Assembly (NCBI RefSeq): GCF_012910715.1
Contig: NZ_JABBHF010000002.1
Coordinates: forward strand, 129,001 to 193,000
Source: Flavivirga algicola
GTDB lineage: Bacteria; Bacteroidota; Bacteroidia; Flavobacteriales; Flavobacteriaceae
Direction: 5' to 3'
Length of the DNA: 64,000 bases
Both the position numbers and the translations under genes were made by a program. Shown piece by piece: positions 36,849 through 48,100 of this stretch. The first letter of the stretch is position 1, and the number at the start of each line of letters is the position of its first letter. The notes below the pieces were generated by a model. The model made no database searches. It saw nothing but the letters and a program-made list of their open reading frames with translations, and was not told the origin of the DNA.

Positions 36849-38504
36849 TTAAAAAGAGGTGTCATAAGTTTTTAATACATCAAATTCCTTACCAGTACGC
36901 TCTCTGTACTGCGCCTTAAACAGAGACTTGGGATACAGTTCTTTTTTATTGCTTCCTTCAATGTAGCCTATAGGACCTTTAAATGGTCCTTTACCAGATA
37001 CAACTCCAAAGCAGCCTATAGCATAATTCTGACCTGTAGGTGGCTTTTGTACAGATATGGCTTTACCTCGGGCATTGCAATTCCATAATACGGAATGCAC
37101 CGTGGACCAACCGTGTCCATTGGCCCAGTTACCTCTATTATAAAACCCCATAATTCTATTTCCTCCCTCTGATTCTGAACGAGTCTCTATTTCATTTAAG
37201 TTGTCAAACAAAAGTCCCTGACTCCATTTCTGATGACCTTCGCTTGCCGTATAAGATTTCGTAGACGTGCATTCAACGACAGCTACGCCAGATACCGTAG
37301 ACCGTCCGTTAGACACATAGGCATGCCTGCTATTAGAAGCATGACAATGATAAAATAATATTTGTTGTGAATAGTTTGACGCATTAAAGTTATACCGTTG
37401 TCCACCTGTTACAACGCCATAGGGCTGTAATGCCTTAGTATCAATAACTGAAATTCTAAAAGCTGTTTCTGTTACAACTCCAGATTTCCAAAAGTGTAGC
37501 ATGGTACAGTTTTTCACCCAGGCATCTTCTATTTGCCTCAAAGCAATGGCATTTTCCGCATGGTTTTTAATATCGTTTCTTCCTAGCGTATGTATATCAA
37601 TTCTTAGGTTTTCTATGCCTATATTGGTTAACAGACCTTTTCTATTATACTTATAAATAAAACTTCTGGATAATGACTTGTCTAAATGATTGAATACGGG
37701 AGCATCAATCGTTATTTTATTACCTTCTATTTTTTTTATATATCTGTTGTAGACTATAGGCAATTCACCTTCATGCCAAAACTTGGTTTTATCATTATTT
37801 ACTCCCCATTCATTAACTTCTAACCATTTTTGAGTACAAGGATGCTTTATAACAATATGATCGCCTTTTTTATATAGTGATGGGTTCTCAACTTCAAATT
37901 CATGTGAACCGACCTGAACAAAATCACTAGTAATAAATGAGCGCGACCCCCACTCCCAATCGTCATCTAACCTATAATTTTTGTTACCTCCAGCAATAAG
38001 TATTGTTCTATTTTCTGGTGTGTTTCCAATAGCATTTATAACAGTATTTTTCGAAATGTTTTCACCATCTCCTTCTCCTCTTACAACCACACCACTATAT
38101 TTGATATAAATGGTTCCAGAAACGCTATAGCTTCCTGCTTTCAATAATAGTGTTCCTCTAAACCCATGCTCGTTTAGAGGCATTTTGCCCACACTATCTA
38201 TGGCTTTTTGGATATGATTTGTATTATCCCCTTCTATGGGTTTTATAGTGTATACTACTGGTATATTTGGAATTGGAACCTCGCTATTTTTATAGCCAGC
38301 ATAGCTAAAATCCGGGATTCTGTTCAACTGTTTATCTGAGGTATAAATAAGCTTATTTTCCTTATTATAGTAAACTCGTGAAGATTGCCATGAATTTTTC
38401 GGTAAATCTTGACTAAATGAAATGAATGATTGGAAAACCACTATTATAAAAGCCAGCCGAATGCGCATGTTAAAATCCATAAATCTATTCAAGGACACTT
38501 TCAT
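36849..38504 (-). CDS. Secreted beta-helix protein, putative polysaccharide-active
   Basis: 551 aa with a signal peptide ending near FISFSQ (about residue 31). The sequence IQKAIDSVGKMPLN, GTLLLKAGSYSVSGTIYIK and VVVRGEGDG is the pectate-lyase-superfamily opening, and the rest is compatible with a right-handed parallel beta-helix. I cannot name a CAZy family. Its location next to another beta-helix protein and a GH86-type agarase suggests activity on an algal polysaccharide. No type IX C-terminal domain seen. Confidence 0.7.
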   Translation of the reverse strand: MKVSLNRFMDFNMRIRLAFIIVVFQSFISFSQDLPKNSWQSSRVYYNKENKLIYTSDKQLNRIPDFSYAGYKNSEVPIPNIPVVYTIKPIEGDNTNHIQKAIDSVGKMPLNEHGFRGTLLLKAGSYSVSGTIYIKYSGVVVRGEGDGENISKNTVINAIGNTPENRTILIAGGNKNYRLDDDWEWGSRSFITSDFVQVGSHEFEVENPSLYKKGDHIVIKHPCTQKWLEVNEWGVNNDKTKFWHEGELPIVYNRYIKKIEGNKITIDAPVFNHLDKSLSRSFIYKYNRKGLLTNIGIENLRIDIHTLGRNDIKNHAENAIALRQIEDAWVKNCTMLHFWKSGVVTETAFRISVIDTKALQPYGVVTGGQRYNFNASNYSQQILFYHCHASNSRHAYVSNGRSTVSGVAVVECTSTKSYTASEGHQKWSQGLLFDNLNEIETRSESEGGNRIMGFYNRGNWANGHGWSTVHSVLWNCNARGKAISVQKPPTGQNYAIGCFGVVSGKGPFKGPIGYIEGSNKKELYPKSLFKAQYRERTGKEFDVLKTYDTSF

Positions 38505-38540
38505 AAGTTATAATTGATTTTCTTTTTGAACAATATTAAT

Positions 38541-38580
38541 TCATGTAAACGACAGGTCAACATATCTGTCGTTTACATGA
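38541..38580. repeat. Perfect inverted repeat between the two beta-helix genes
   Basis: Arms of 15 bp, TCATGTAAACGACAG (38541-38555) and its exact inverse (38566-38580), around a 10-bp loop. There is no T-run on the minus strand, so it is not a standard terminator. It lies about 37 bp upstream of the 38504 start and could be an operator or an mRNA-stabilising hairpin. Confidence 0.75.
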
Positions 38581-38670
38581 CAATTTTTATAAAATAATTA
38601 ATGACTTCTGATTTAGTATGACGAATGTATGATGCTTTCAAGCAACAACTACATACCACTTGAGATTTAA

Positions 38671-41103
38671 TTACTTAAAATACCTGGGTTCGGGGTATCT
38701 TGCATTTACAATTTTTGCATTATAGCGTCCCCCTTTATCATCTTTAAAATGATTGTAAACTTTAGAGCGGTAGTCTTTCTTATTTGGGACTTCTGTTCTA
38801 AAAGCACTCTTTTCTAGACCTATTTTATTAAAAGGAATTGGTTTGAAACCTTCCATAATTTTAAAATCATTTTTAAACGTAAAATCTAAAGCGGCTATAT
38901 CTTTAAAAGCATCTAAACTTATACGCTGTGGGTATTCAAAAATTTCATCATTAGGTAAATCTTTAAACTGACCAACTTTTTTACTTTCTAATCCCTCTAC
39001 TGTTCCAGATCCTCCATGTATATAGATTGGTTTTCTTATATCGTAAGCATAATTATCGCTTACCGTACAATTAGTTTGCGCCCATGGATTTTTATTAATA
39101 GTCGCTTCAAGTTCTGGAAAGTTTTCTTTCCAAGCTCCTTTTTTCCAGCCTTCCTTTCCTATAACCTGCTCCATAATATAGATGTAATCACCTTTATCTC
39201 CCTTAGGCAAATCACTCCCAAACCTTGATAAATCATCCCATTTCTTTTGAATCCCTTCAGGTGTAATAGGCTTTTTTAGTGTCCACCACATAATAGCCCC
39301 ATCGATACTAATGTTATTTTGAAAATCATTTAAAAATCCATGAAAAATACAACTACCTCTACCCGATCTGTAAAATACATTTCCGTAAACCTTCATCCCA
39401 GCTCCATTATCATCATTTCTAAATCCTGTAATGGGGTGCCCTCCTGGTTCAATAAGATGGTGAACAAAATTGTATCGTAACACATTATTCATAGTATACC
39501 ATTGTGCACCACAATATGCCACATTAAAATCCCCCATCTCATAACCTATATTGTAAAACTCATTATATTCCATTAATAAGTTAACGGTTTTGTAGGTTAC
39601 TGCTCCATTCATATCATGTAATAAATTATGTGCAAAATGAATGCCTACCCCAGAAAGTCCAATAACACCATACCCCTTTAATCGACAATTTTTAATGACG
39701 TTATTTGTCGCAAAATTGTAACATGACTTTAGGGAAATAAAATCACCACCACTAATTTTAAATGCGGAATACAAATCGTAAAAATCACAACCAGAAATAC
39801 CATTGTACTCACCTCCGTTTATGCTAACACCTCTGTTCAGTCCATTACGCACCACACTCGACGCTAAAAGGTTGTATTTCCCCCCTGATATGGAAACTGC
39901 CAAATCGCCTGTATTTTCAATTATAAAATCACGAAATGTTAGAAATTCAGTATTTTCTAAGTTAAGCAAACCTTGTAGCTTAGGCGATTTTAACTCAGCC
40001 AACAAAACGGACTCTTTATCTTCTGCACCAGCTTCTCCTATGATAGTTAAAGTTGACTTACCAGGTTTAAACCCTTCTATAGGCCAAACATAAAGTCGTT
40101 GCTCCTTTCTATCAAAATACCATTCCCCAGGTTCATCAAGTTCTGCCAAAACATTAAACAATTTTACACGCCTTGGTACTGTTTTTATTTTTTTTACTAT
40201 GCCATAGCGTGTGTGATGCAACAATTGCACTACATCTCCTTCTATATTACCCACAGGTTCATCTTGAAAATACCAATCATTGTGAAAATAGCCATGTGCC
40301 CTCATGTCCCCTGTTCGTTTAAACTCATCTACAACTAATTTAGATAAGTCTTCTTTAAAATTAAACTTACCTCCCGTTGGGTTTTCCTTTGTATAAGGCA
40401 TTGGCTTTTCTCCCGGTTTCAACCAACGTGTTGTAGGGCCTTCTGCAATAATTTCATTAATATGATTATAACCCCTATTGGGCCATTGTGCCAATTGTAG
40501 CAAAAAACCATTCATTGAAATCTGTCCATAGTTTCCCTCTCCTTTAAAATATGAAGATACATCGGCTTTAGAAAAATCAATACTCATCACTTTTCCTTTT
40601 GCTTTTGGATGTAAATAGCTTAATAGCTTTTTGTTTTTTACTATTTTCAGCTTTTTCGTGTTAACTTCAAGCCCTCCAGACAAGACAACATCACCTTTCT
40701 TAACGCCTCTATATATAATTGGTGCTTCTTTTGTTCCTGAATCTTCTGATGTGAAATTTATAGCATCGTTAACTTTATAATTTCCTTCAAGTACAACAAC
40801 ATGAATTCCCCCTTTTGGAAGTCCTCCACTTGATTTTATGATTCTTATAGCATCTCTCGCAGCTTCAATACTCTTAAATGGCGATTTTTTAGTACCATCA
40901 TTCTTATCATTCCCTTTATTTGAAACATAAAAAACTTTTGCTGGTTCTAGTATTGGCGCTAATTGATCTTTAGTATACCTCTCACTATACTCTGAAAAAT
41001 AATGGGGTTTACTATTTATATTTTCAGCAGGTTGTTGAGAAAACAAATCACTTATTCCGATAACCATCAATAAAAAAACGAAACCTGTCCTTCTTAAATC
41101 CAT
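38671..41103 (-). CDS. Right-handed beta-helix protein, putative glycoside hydrolase
   Basis: 810 aa with a signal peptide (cleavage after about residue 22, GISDLFSQ). Residues 55-140 (VFYVSNKGNDKNDGTKKSPF, EAARDAIRII, LPKGGIHVVVLEGNY) are the entry to a parallel beta-helix; many short strands with N and G turns follow. This opening resembles GH141-type and related beta-helix hydrolases, but I cannot confirm a catalytic site. It lies 166 bp upstream of the other beta-helix gene in the polysaccharide region. Confidence 0.72.
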   Translation of the reverse strand: MDLRRTGFVFLLMVIGISDLFSQQPAENINSKPHYFSEYSERYTKDQLAPILEPAKVFYVSNKGNDKNDGTKKSPFKSIEAARDAIRIIKSSGGLPKGGIHVVVLEGNYKVNDAINFTSEDSGTKEAPIIYRGVKKGDVVLSGGLEVNTKKLKIVKNKKLLSYLHPKAKGKVMSIDFSKADVSSYFKGEGNYGQISMNGFLLQLAQWPNRGYNHINEIIAEGPTTRWLKPGEKPMPYTKENPTGGKFNFKEDLSKLVVDEFKRTGDMRAHGYFHNDWYFQDEPVGNIEGDVVQLLHHTRYGIVKKIKTVPRRVKLFNVLAELDEPGEWYFDRKEQRLYVWPIEGFKPGKSTLTIIGEAGAEDKESVLLAELKSPKLQGLLNLENTEFLTFRDFIIENTGDLAVSISGGKYNLLASSVVRNGLNRGVSINGGEYNGISGCDFYDLYSAFKISGGDFISLKSCYNFATNNVIKNCRLKGYGVIGLSGVGIHFAHNLLHDMNGAVTYKTVNLLMEYNEFYNIGYEMGDFNVAYCGAQWYTMNNVLRYNFVHHLIEPGGHPITGFRNDDNGAGMKVYGNVFYRSGRGSCIFHGFLNDFQNNISIDGAIMWWTLKKPITPEGIQKKWDDLSRFGSDLPKGDKGDYIYIMEQVIGKEGWKKGAWKENFPELEATINKNPWAQTNCTVSDNYAYDIRKPIYIHGGSGTVEGLESKKVGQFKDLPNDEIFEYPQRISLDAFKDIAALDFTFKNDFKIMEGFKPIPFNKIGLEKSAFRTEVPNKKDYRSKVYNHFKDDKGGRYNAKIVNARYPEPRYFK

Positions 41104-41560
41104 TTACAATTTAATTTAAATATTATATTTCTCTAAAATCAAACAGCCCTGTCTGACTTATAATTTGCTAATAGTTGTAGACTATAAGCTTAAAGCAAAT
41201 ATTTGATTTTAAAATGAGATTTTAGGGTAAAAATATCCTTATTTGGTTAACATTTAGTTCAAATTATTTTATAACAAACTCACATCCCTTTATTTTTTAT
41301 TCTAGCCAGGTTACTTTTTAAATACTATTAATACAATTAGAACAAGTAACTTACACCAAGAAAAAACAAAAACAGCACATTTATTATGTTCCTTTTTCAT
41401 TTATATTCTTTAAAAATATGGAATCGTAGTTAGCCACTTTTTCTTTTTCATTTTTCGTATAAAGCAAAAAGCAATTTAGATGGTTTATACACCATTTTGA
41501 AACTCGATTAGTACTATTTATGCAAATGAGCAGATCTTATATCTAATCTGGAACTTAGCC
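41104..41560. other. Gene-free stretch in the polysaccharide locus
   Basis: Between the 810-aa beta-helix gene and the terminator of the FN3 lipoprotein gene. No supportable ORF and no clear TAnnTTTG box for the minus-strand gene at 41103 was found; the promoter of that gene should be here. Confidence 0.5.
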
Positions 41561-41598
41561 AAAAAAACGAAAGCCCACAATTCATTTGAACTGTGGGC
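41561..41598 (-). terminator. Intrinsic terminator after the FN3 lipoprotein gene
   Basis: Arms 41573-41584 and 41587-41598 (GCCCACAATTCA / TGAACTGTGGGC, one wobble), with seven A on the plus strand at 41561-41567 giving a T-run on the minus strand. It ends the GH86/FN3 transcript. Confidence 0.87.
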
Positions 41599-41644
41599 CT
41601 GATATGCAATTAATTTTAAGTCTTAATATTTTAAACGGTCTATT

Positions 41645-42358
41645 CTACTGGGTTGTAAACTCAAAGACCTGGGAGTTCGATTTGTTTCCGTATGTATCTG
41701 TCGTAACAACATACCAGTAATAACCCGTACTTGCAGCCAACGCGATATCATTAACACTGGTATCACTCGTTGTGGCTTGTAAGTTTGTAGGCGGATTCGC
41801 AGTATCTAGATAGACCATATATTCTTCTATATCGTTATCTATGTCACTTCCTGTCCATTGCAGGCTTACCGTAGTACCTACCGTAGTACTTCCCATTGAC
41901 GGACTTACCAATTCTGCTGGAAACGGGGCATAATTTGAGACGCCTTCCCCTGCATTATAAAACCTCCAGGTCTCACTTGTTGCTGTTGTAGTGGTCTTGT
42001 TCGATTTTGATACCACGTGCCACGAATATGGTGTACCGCGCAATATTTTGATATCGGTGCTCGTATTGTTTGAAGTAGTCTCCTGGGTTTCATTGGTAAT
42101 CAGATTTGTAAGTACCACAGTATAACTTGTAGCATTATCTGCCTCAGACCATTCGAATGTTACATTACTTTCTGTTGGAGATACAATATTTCCCTGATTA
42201 CACTCTTCATCTTTTAAAGGAAATGCCAAACTGGCTGCTTCAGGCGGAAGCACCTTGTCGTTTGCACCGTCTCCACCATCTGAATCGCTTCCTCCACAAT
42301 TAAACATTACTACTGATGCCATCAATAAAATGCCTTTATACGTATAGTGTCTTATCAT
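41645..42358 (-). CDS. Lipoprotein with fibronectin type III-like domains
   Basis: 237 aa. Lipobox MFNCGG (C21), a short glycine/aspartate linker, and two FN3-like repeats, each with an ATSYTVVL/IEEYMVYL strand and a (Y)SWHVV/YYWYVV tryptophan strand. Such outer-membrane lipoproteins often present or bind carbohydrate. It lies 7 bp downstream of the GH86 gene and is probably its surface accessory. Confidence 0.75.
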   Translation of the reverse strand: MIRHYTYKGILLMASVVMFNCGGSDSDGGDGANDKVLPPEAASLAFPLKDEECNQGNIVSPTESNVTFEWSEADNATSYTVVLTNLITNETQETTSNNTSTDIKILRGTPYSWHVVSKSNKTTTTATSETWRFYNAGEGVSNYAPFPAELVSPSMGSTTVGTTVSLQWTGSDIDNDIEEYMVYLDTANPPTNLQATTSDTSVNDIALAASTGYYWYVVTTDTYGNKSNSQVFEFTTQ

Positions 42359-42365
42359 AATTTTT

Positions 42366-44894
42366 TTATTTTGAAATTTTTATTGCTTTAATTCGTTTTG
42401 AAATCCCTGCTGTTTCCACAGCTATAACATACATGCCTTCCTTCAAGAAGCCTGTATCTAAATATATCTGGTGATTGGTCGTGTTGTGTACGTTTTCATA
42501 AACCAGTGTTCCTACGGTATTGTAGATCTTTAAAGTGGCTGAGTCTTCGAGTCCCAAATCGATAGTCAAATTCTGATTGAACGGATTTGGATACCCTACA
42601 ATCTCGTTAAGAAACAATTGGTCCTTATACATCCCCTGGCAATCCTTACCTGCTTTTATCTCTATGGAATTACTTCCCTTCTGCAGGTACAATTCTATGG
42701 AAGCATCCGTGGTCGTAAACGCCTCTCCATTAAAATTAATGGTATAACGGTCGCTTCCACTCAAATTATAGGTAACACTATTCTTTTTAGTGTTTAATTT
42801 ACCTGTTACAGATAATGGTTCAGGCTCTGGTATGGTGATTTCATATTCTGTCTTGGCATCAGGATTGGTTGGAGAAGTAATAACGACTGTATAAGTTCCA
42901 GAGGCTAGATTCTCAATATTATAAGTGGCAGAAAAACTACCTGAATGATTTACGCCATTTCCCGTTACCGAAACATCAAATGAGCCAACTACCAACGGAT
43001 TAAGCGTGATAATACCATTAGACTGTCCCACACATGCATTACCCGTACTTTGTGCAGAAGCTAAAATTCCAGTATCGGGTGCATTATCATATAATTCTAC
43101 CGATAACACCAAAGAACTCACATTTCCTCCCGAATCAGGAAAAGTAATGCTTACCGTATTCGTTTCTTGAAGAATTACAGCAGAAAAGGGAATTTCAATC
43201 ATTCCAAAAAAATCGTCTCTGTTGGCCTGATCGTAACCTTTCCAATTATCGGGAACTTCAATAGTAATTCCATTTATATTAACAATAGGTTTTTTAGACA
43301 CATTATGTTTTCTTCCAATACTCATCCTTAGTGTAGCAAATCCATTACCTGTTTCTACATTATCAAATGCAAACTGTATTTCAGAATTAGCTGATATTGG
43401 TTGGAGATGAACATCAGAATAATAAGTCTTTCTCCTTAAGGCATTGTCAAATTCAATTGGGTCACTGAATGTATACTCTAAAACAACCGTTTCTCCTTTT
43501 ATCAAATCAATTGAGCCAGGTGCCGATGTTACTGTTTCAATTGACATATCTGGCATGGTTTGCGGATAAATTTTCAAAGCTTTAATCTTCACATCAACTA
43601 AACCAGACAAATTAGATAACATCGTAAGATTTGCTGTTTGCGTATTGTCATCAAGATTGTTTAAAGCGACAAATAGTTTTTGATTATCTGCAAAGGCTTG
43701 TGCTTGAACGTCTGGGTTATCACTTGTAATCATGACGCGTTTTCCTTTAACATCCTTCCATAATTCATAAAAATGAATTCTAGGTGTGTACTCCCAACCT
43801 GCTGGTGTTGGTTCTCCAATATTTGTTGGTTTAAACAAAACTGCTTGATAGGGTTGATAATTATTTTCTGCAGTAATATGCCATGTGGCTTTACCTGTTA
43901 TAAATGGAATAGAGTTCACTAATTTATCTTCTCTTTCCAACAAATTGAAAAGTATATGATTTATAGCTTGTACGGTTTGTACGCTTGCAATATCGCTGTA
44001 GTCGTCACCATAACCTTTTTCAATAGCTCCATACTCTGTAATGGCATGTGGTTTGACCATATTCCACTTTACATAACTATAATTTTCTATTAAGTCTAAA
44101 ATAGCTTCTGAATTACTCCCGGAACGCTTGGTATCTTGCCCAGTAACATTGACGCCATCATAAAGGTGAGTTGAAAAACCAAACATATTTTCTCCTGCTG
44201 TATCCATAAACATTTTCATGTTTTCATTCCAATGTCCAAAATCATTAAGCTCCATTGAAGGCCATGCACTGGAATAACCAATAACTTTCATATGGTCTAA
44301 TGCAGGGGTTTCATGAATGCGTTTACCTACTTCACCGTACATCTCTGCCATTTGTTTTTTTATTCTATCATTTTCAGTATTACTCCATGGACCAGAATAA
44401 AAATCGTCTGCATGAACAAAAGGCTCATTCATAACCTCAAAAAATTCATTTCTACCATTTTGGTCTACAAAGTCTTTAAAGTATTCTACGACCCAATCAC
44501 CAGCACTTATAACATTAAGACCATCAATGAATGCATTTCTAGGGTGCTCGGTAGCAACAAAACCTTCTCTTACGGCTCTTAAATTATCATTCCCGTTTCT
44601 ATCTGCAGGATATACACCTACTGAACCTGTTTGATTATTTGCGTAACTAAAGGGCCCCCAAAAGCCTCTACCCCCAGTAACATTATAATCTAATTTAAAA
44701 GTGGTATGTTCGGTATCTGTGCTACTGCTGTGCATAGAGAAGTATTTAGTTCTATCTAGTTCTGAAACATCTCCTAAATAACGCTGACAGTTAAAATCGA
44801 TTTTTACACTTACTTCTTGTGCATTGTAAGCATTAAATTGAAAAAGCAATATAAAAGGTAGTACATTAAATAACCATAGTGTTTTCTTTTTCAT
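42366..44894 (-). CDS. GH86-type beta-agarase/porphyranase with type IX sorting domain
   Basis: 842 aa, signal peptide to about residue 25. The opening RYLGDVSELDRTKYFSMH, FFEVMNEPFVHADDF (acid/base E157) and HAITEYGAIEKG (nucleophile E287) are features of GH86 agarases/porphyranases of clan GH-A. Beta-sandwich regions follow to about 690, and the last 75 residues (YPNPFNQNLTIDLG, IYNTVGTLVY) are a type A sorting domain for the type IX secretion system. It should cut agar or porphyran of red algae outside the cell. I cannot separate agarase from porphyranase activity. Confidence 0.82.
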   Translation of the reverse strand: MKKKTLWLFNVLPFILLFQFNAYNAQEVSVKIDFNCQRYLGDVSELDRTKYFSMHSSSTDTEHTTFKLDYNVTGGRGFWGPFSYANNQTGSVGVYPADRNGNDNLRAVREGFVATEHPRNAFIDGLNVISAGDWVVEYFKDFVDQNGRNEFFEVMNEPFVHADDFYSGPWSNTENDRIKKQMAEMYGEVGKRIHETPALDHMKVIGYSSAWPSMELNDFGHWNENMKMFMDTAGENMFGFSTHLYDGVNVTGQDTKRSGSNSEAILDLIENYSYVKWNMVKPHAITEYGAIEKGYGDDYSDIASVQTVQAINHILFNLLEREDKLVNSIPFITGKATWHITAENNYQPYQAVLFKPTNIGEPTPAGWEYTPRIHFYELWKDVKGKRVMITSDNPDVQAQAFADNQKLFVALNNLDDNTQTANLTMLSNLSGLVDVKIKALKIYPQTMPDMSIETVTSAPGSIDLIKGETVVLEYTFSDPIEFDNALRRKTYYSDVHLQPISANSEIQFAFDNVETGNGFATLRMSIGRKHNVSKKPIVNINGITIEVPDNWKGYDQANRDDFFGMIEIPFSAVILQETNTVSITFPDSGGNVSSLVLSVELYDNAPDTGILASAQSTGNACVGQSNGIITLNPLVVGSFDVSVTGNGVNHSGSFSATYNIENLASGTYTVVITSPTNPDAKTEYEITIPEPEPLSVTGKLNTKKNSVTYNLSGSDRYTINFNGEAFTTTDASIELYLQKGSNSIEIKAGKDCQGMYKDQLFLNEIVGYPNPFNQNLTIDLGLEDSATLKIYNTVGTLVYENVHNTTNHQIYLDTGFLKEGMYVIAVETAGISKRIKAIKISK

Positions 44895-45042
44895 ACCATA
44901 ATTTTAGTTAAGTTGTTCAAAACAAAATTAGTTACAATAAAAAAGTAAGTACGAAACAAATGTTTTTTGATAGAGAACTTATGGTTAATAAATATCTTTT
45001 ACATTTTGAGAGTTAAAAAAGTTAAGATATTTTTTACATAAT

Positions 45043-45095
45043 AAAGAATTTCTTGAAACGAACTATCCTCGAGGCAGAGCCTCAGAGAATTCTTT
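45043..45095. repeat. Nested hairpin downstream of the FG-GAP/haloperoxidase gene
   Basis: Outer arms AAAGAATT/AATTCTTT (45043-45050, 45088-45095) enclose an inner GAGGC-AGA-GCCTC hairpin (45071-45083). It may end transcription of the 45132 gene, though the T-run is weak. Confidence 0.45.
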
Positions 45096-45131
45096 TCGAT
45101 TAAAACCTATATACCTTTAAATACCTTGTTT

Positions 45132-48100
45132 TTAATATTTTAAAATAAGTTTATATGTATTGCCCGTTTTTAGTATATATAAACCTGCTGCAAGTGATTG
45201 AGGAAGGGTAATTGTCGTTATTTTTGAATCAGGGTTATAATTTTTATTGGGTATCTTAACAATACTTCCCTTTATATCTACCAATTCAAATGTATCTGAT
45301 TCTAAAGTATTCGAAACACTTAATGCTTCATCAGATTGAAACGGATTTGGATAAACAATATGCTTCAAATTATTTTCACCAGTACTATTTTTACCACTAA
45401 AATATTCAACTCCAAAATTATAAGCCGCAATTCCGATTTTCTCGCCTATCAATCTACCTGGGATATCATCTGCAGGTGGATGAATCCCTCCCCAAATTCT
45501 AGATAAACTGCATTGATCTGAAGCATCTCTATAAGTAGCCCATTGCAACTTAACATCCACACTTGGTCCCTCTTCAAAAACTAAGAATTCATTTTTTCTT
45601 GCAATAAACTCTCCATAACCTCCTGGGAAAAACGCATCTCCTGTTAAGAGCGTCATTACTTCTGCTGCTGCTCTAGAATATGTAGAATGGCCAGAAACGT
45701 AGCCAGCAAAAGGAGGTGTCACAAAACTAGGGCGTTGGTATGGCCACCAGTTTTCAGCCAATATCCAACCAACTCCTGCATGGTCCGTATCAATATCTCC
45801 AATATAATCATGGCCTCGCCAGGTATATAATTTTATTTTTCCAATATGTTCTCCTTGTCTACCTTCCAATGGATCTCCAGCCTCAACAACTTCAACATAA
45901 CCTTCTTGAAGGGGAATTCCAGCCACATGGTAATTATTGAGCATATTATTTGAGCTCTGTCCTAATTCCGCCATATAACGTATGGCCGATATTGGCCTTA
46001 TATAATCATACCATCCCTTAATACTCCAAGCTGATATGGCAGCGTCATGCATAGCTCCACCAAGTAGAAAATAAGACTTAACGTCCCACTCCAAGGCATT
46101 TAAAATGTCTCCAGAACCAGCCAGCCTTTTTTGTAACAACTCATGGTCGCTAACATAATTTAATAGTGTAAACCAATGCCCTGGAGGGGTTTCAGAATCT
46201 GGTCCATCAGCCCAGAATTCAGCTAAAACTCTTGCATAATCTCCTCTGGGGACCATTTGTTCTTGATATGGTGCATTGGTATATGGGTTTAAATCATGTC
46301 CAGTACCTATATCACCGCCTTCAATCAATCTATAAAATTTTGAAAAATCATCGAAATTTTTTGGAAAATTCGAAATTTTCACATTTCCTATAGATTTTGG
46401 AGAAATATCCCATAAAATGCCATCGCTAGGATCAAGATGGGCTCCCCAAATTGAAACCATGGAAAATCCCCATTTATAGGCTTCGCTTAAAACATCTGAA
46501 TTGTTAAGATTTAAATAGGGAGGTGACAACGGATCATGATAAACGGTATATGCGTCTCCATCTCTATTGTATATTGCTTTATCTTCCTCTTTTAGAGAGA
46601 AAGGAGCAACATAACCCCATTCTGGACTCAAAAAATCGGGAGATGCTTCTGGAATTAAATTACCACTTTGGTCAATAAATTCCCTTAAGCTAAGAGGTTG
46701 CCAACGGTTAGGGTCGTTCAAATTGGAATTACCTGAGTTTTTTGGAAACAACGGTTGATTTACTGGAAGGTAAAAAGAGTTATTGTAACCGAATTGCTCT
46801 CTGGCTCCATCGGCATATCCATAATCAATAATTGTCTGAGCAATATAATTACCTAAAGCTGCTGCATTTCCGTTGGAATAATCTGTGGACTCAAAAGAAA
46901 TATCGTAACCAAAATCATTCATCAAATGATCAAAAAGTTCCTGCGATTCCAAAACACTCGGTGATGATTTAAATCTATGCGACAACAAACGATAAACAGC
47001 ATAGCTTATTGTTTTAGCCCGTGCAGTAATTTTATCTTCCGAAGGTTCAAAGTTCATCAATTCACTATCAAAACCATGAACCGTTTTGCCCAGCAAATAA
47101 GTTTGCGCTTCATCATCGTAAATTGCCCACGAATCGTATAACGCGATACTTGCATGAAACAAATTTCGCGCGTGCACTGTTGGTCTTGCATAATCTCCGC
47201 GAATGGCATTTAACAAAGCTTCATTCCATAAACGTGCAACCGAATATTTTTCTGACAAGTCTGAAGCAGTAAGTTCTATTTCTAGTTTAATCTGTTCACT
47301 TGAACAACTTGTATCCGTTTCAATAACTGAGACCAATCCACTTTCCTCTACACCCCATTTTACAATAATAGTATTGGTGTTATGACCTTCTACAATTTCA
47401 CCTCCCGAAACATGCCACTCATAGGAATTATTTTGAGAAGGCACACTACCATAAGAATAACTTTCTGTACTTAAAAAACTTGATGTATTCGCTCCTTGTA
47501 TTGTCTTAGGGCTTAAGTACTCACATGATCCATCGTCCTCAACAGCTTCTGGGTTATAATTACATGATGTAGGGTCAATACAACCTTTAGCTTTAATTGC
47601 TTGAGGTAAGTCCACTATTTGATAGCCATCATTTTCTTTGGCCAAAATAACAGTGTCTATTGGTAAATTATTATATGTATCGACTAGACCAGATGGCCAC
47701 TCAATTTTAATTTCTGATATGGTAGTAGCATTGGCTAAACCAAAATGTAATGGCTGAATGCTTTGAGACAAAAAACCGACACCCGAAAAATATCTACTTA
47801 AACTCCCTTTATCTGTAGTTATAAATACACGGGTTCCAATAGCATTTCTATTTGATACGGTACCTTCTAACATGACTTTGAACCAATGTGGGTTCTGAAC
47901 TGAGTTAGTCGTTATTGTTGTGTTTTGATAAAAGAACGATTCTTGATCATTACTTGTAACGAATAAATCCAAATCACCATCATTATCATAATCAAATGGC
48001 GTGGCACCAACACTCATGGTTACGGCACCTAAACCTGCATTACCTGTTTGTTCTCTAAATATATAGCCGTTAGTAGCATCATTTTCAAAATATACATTAG

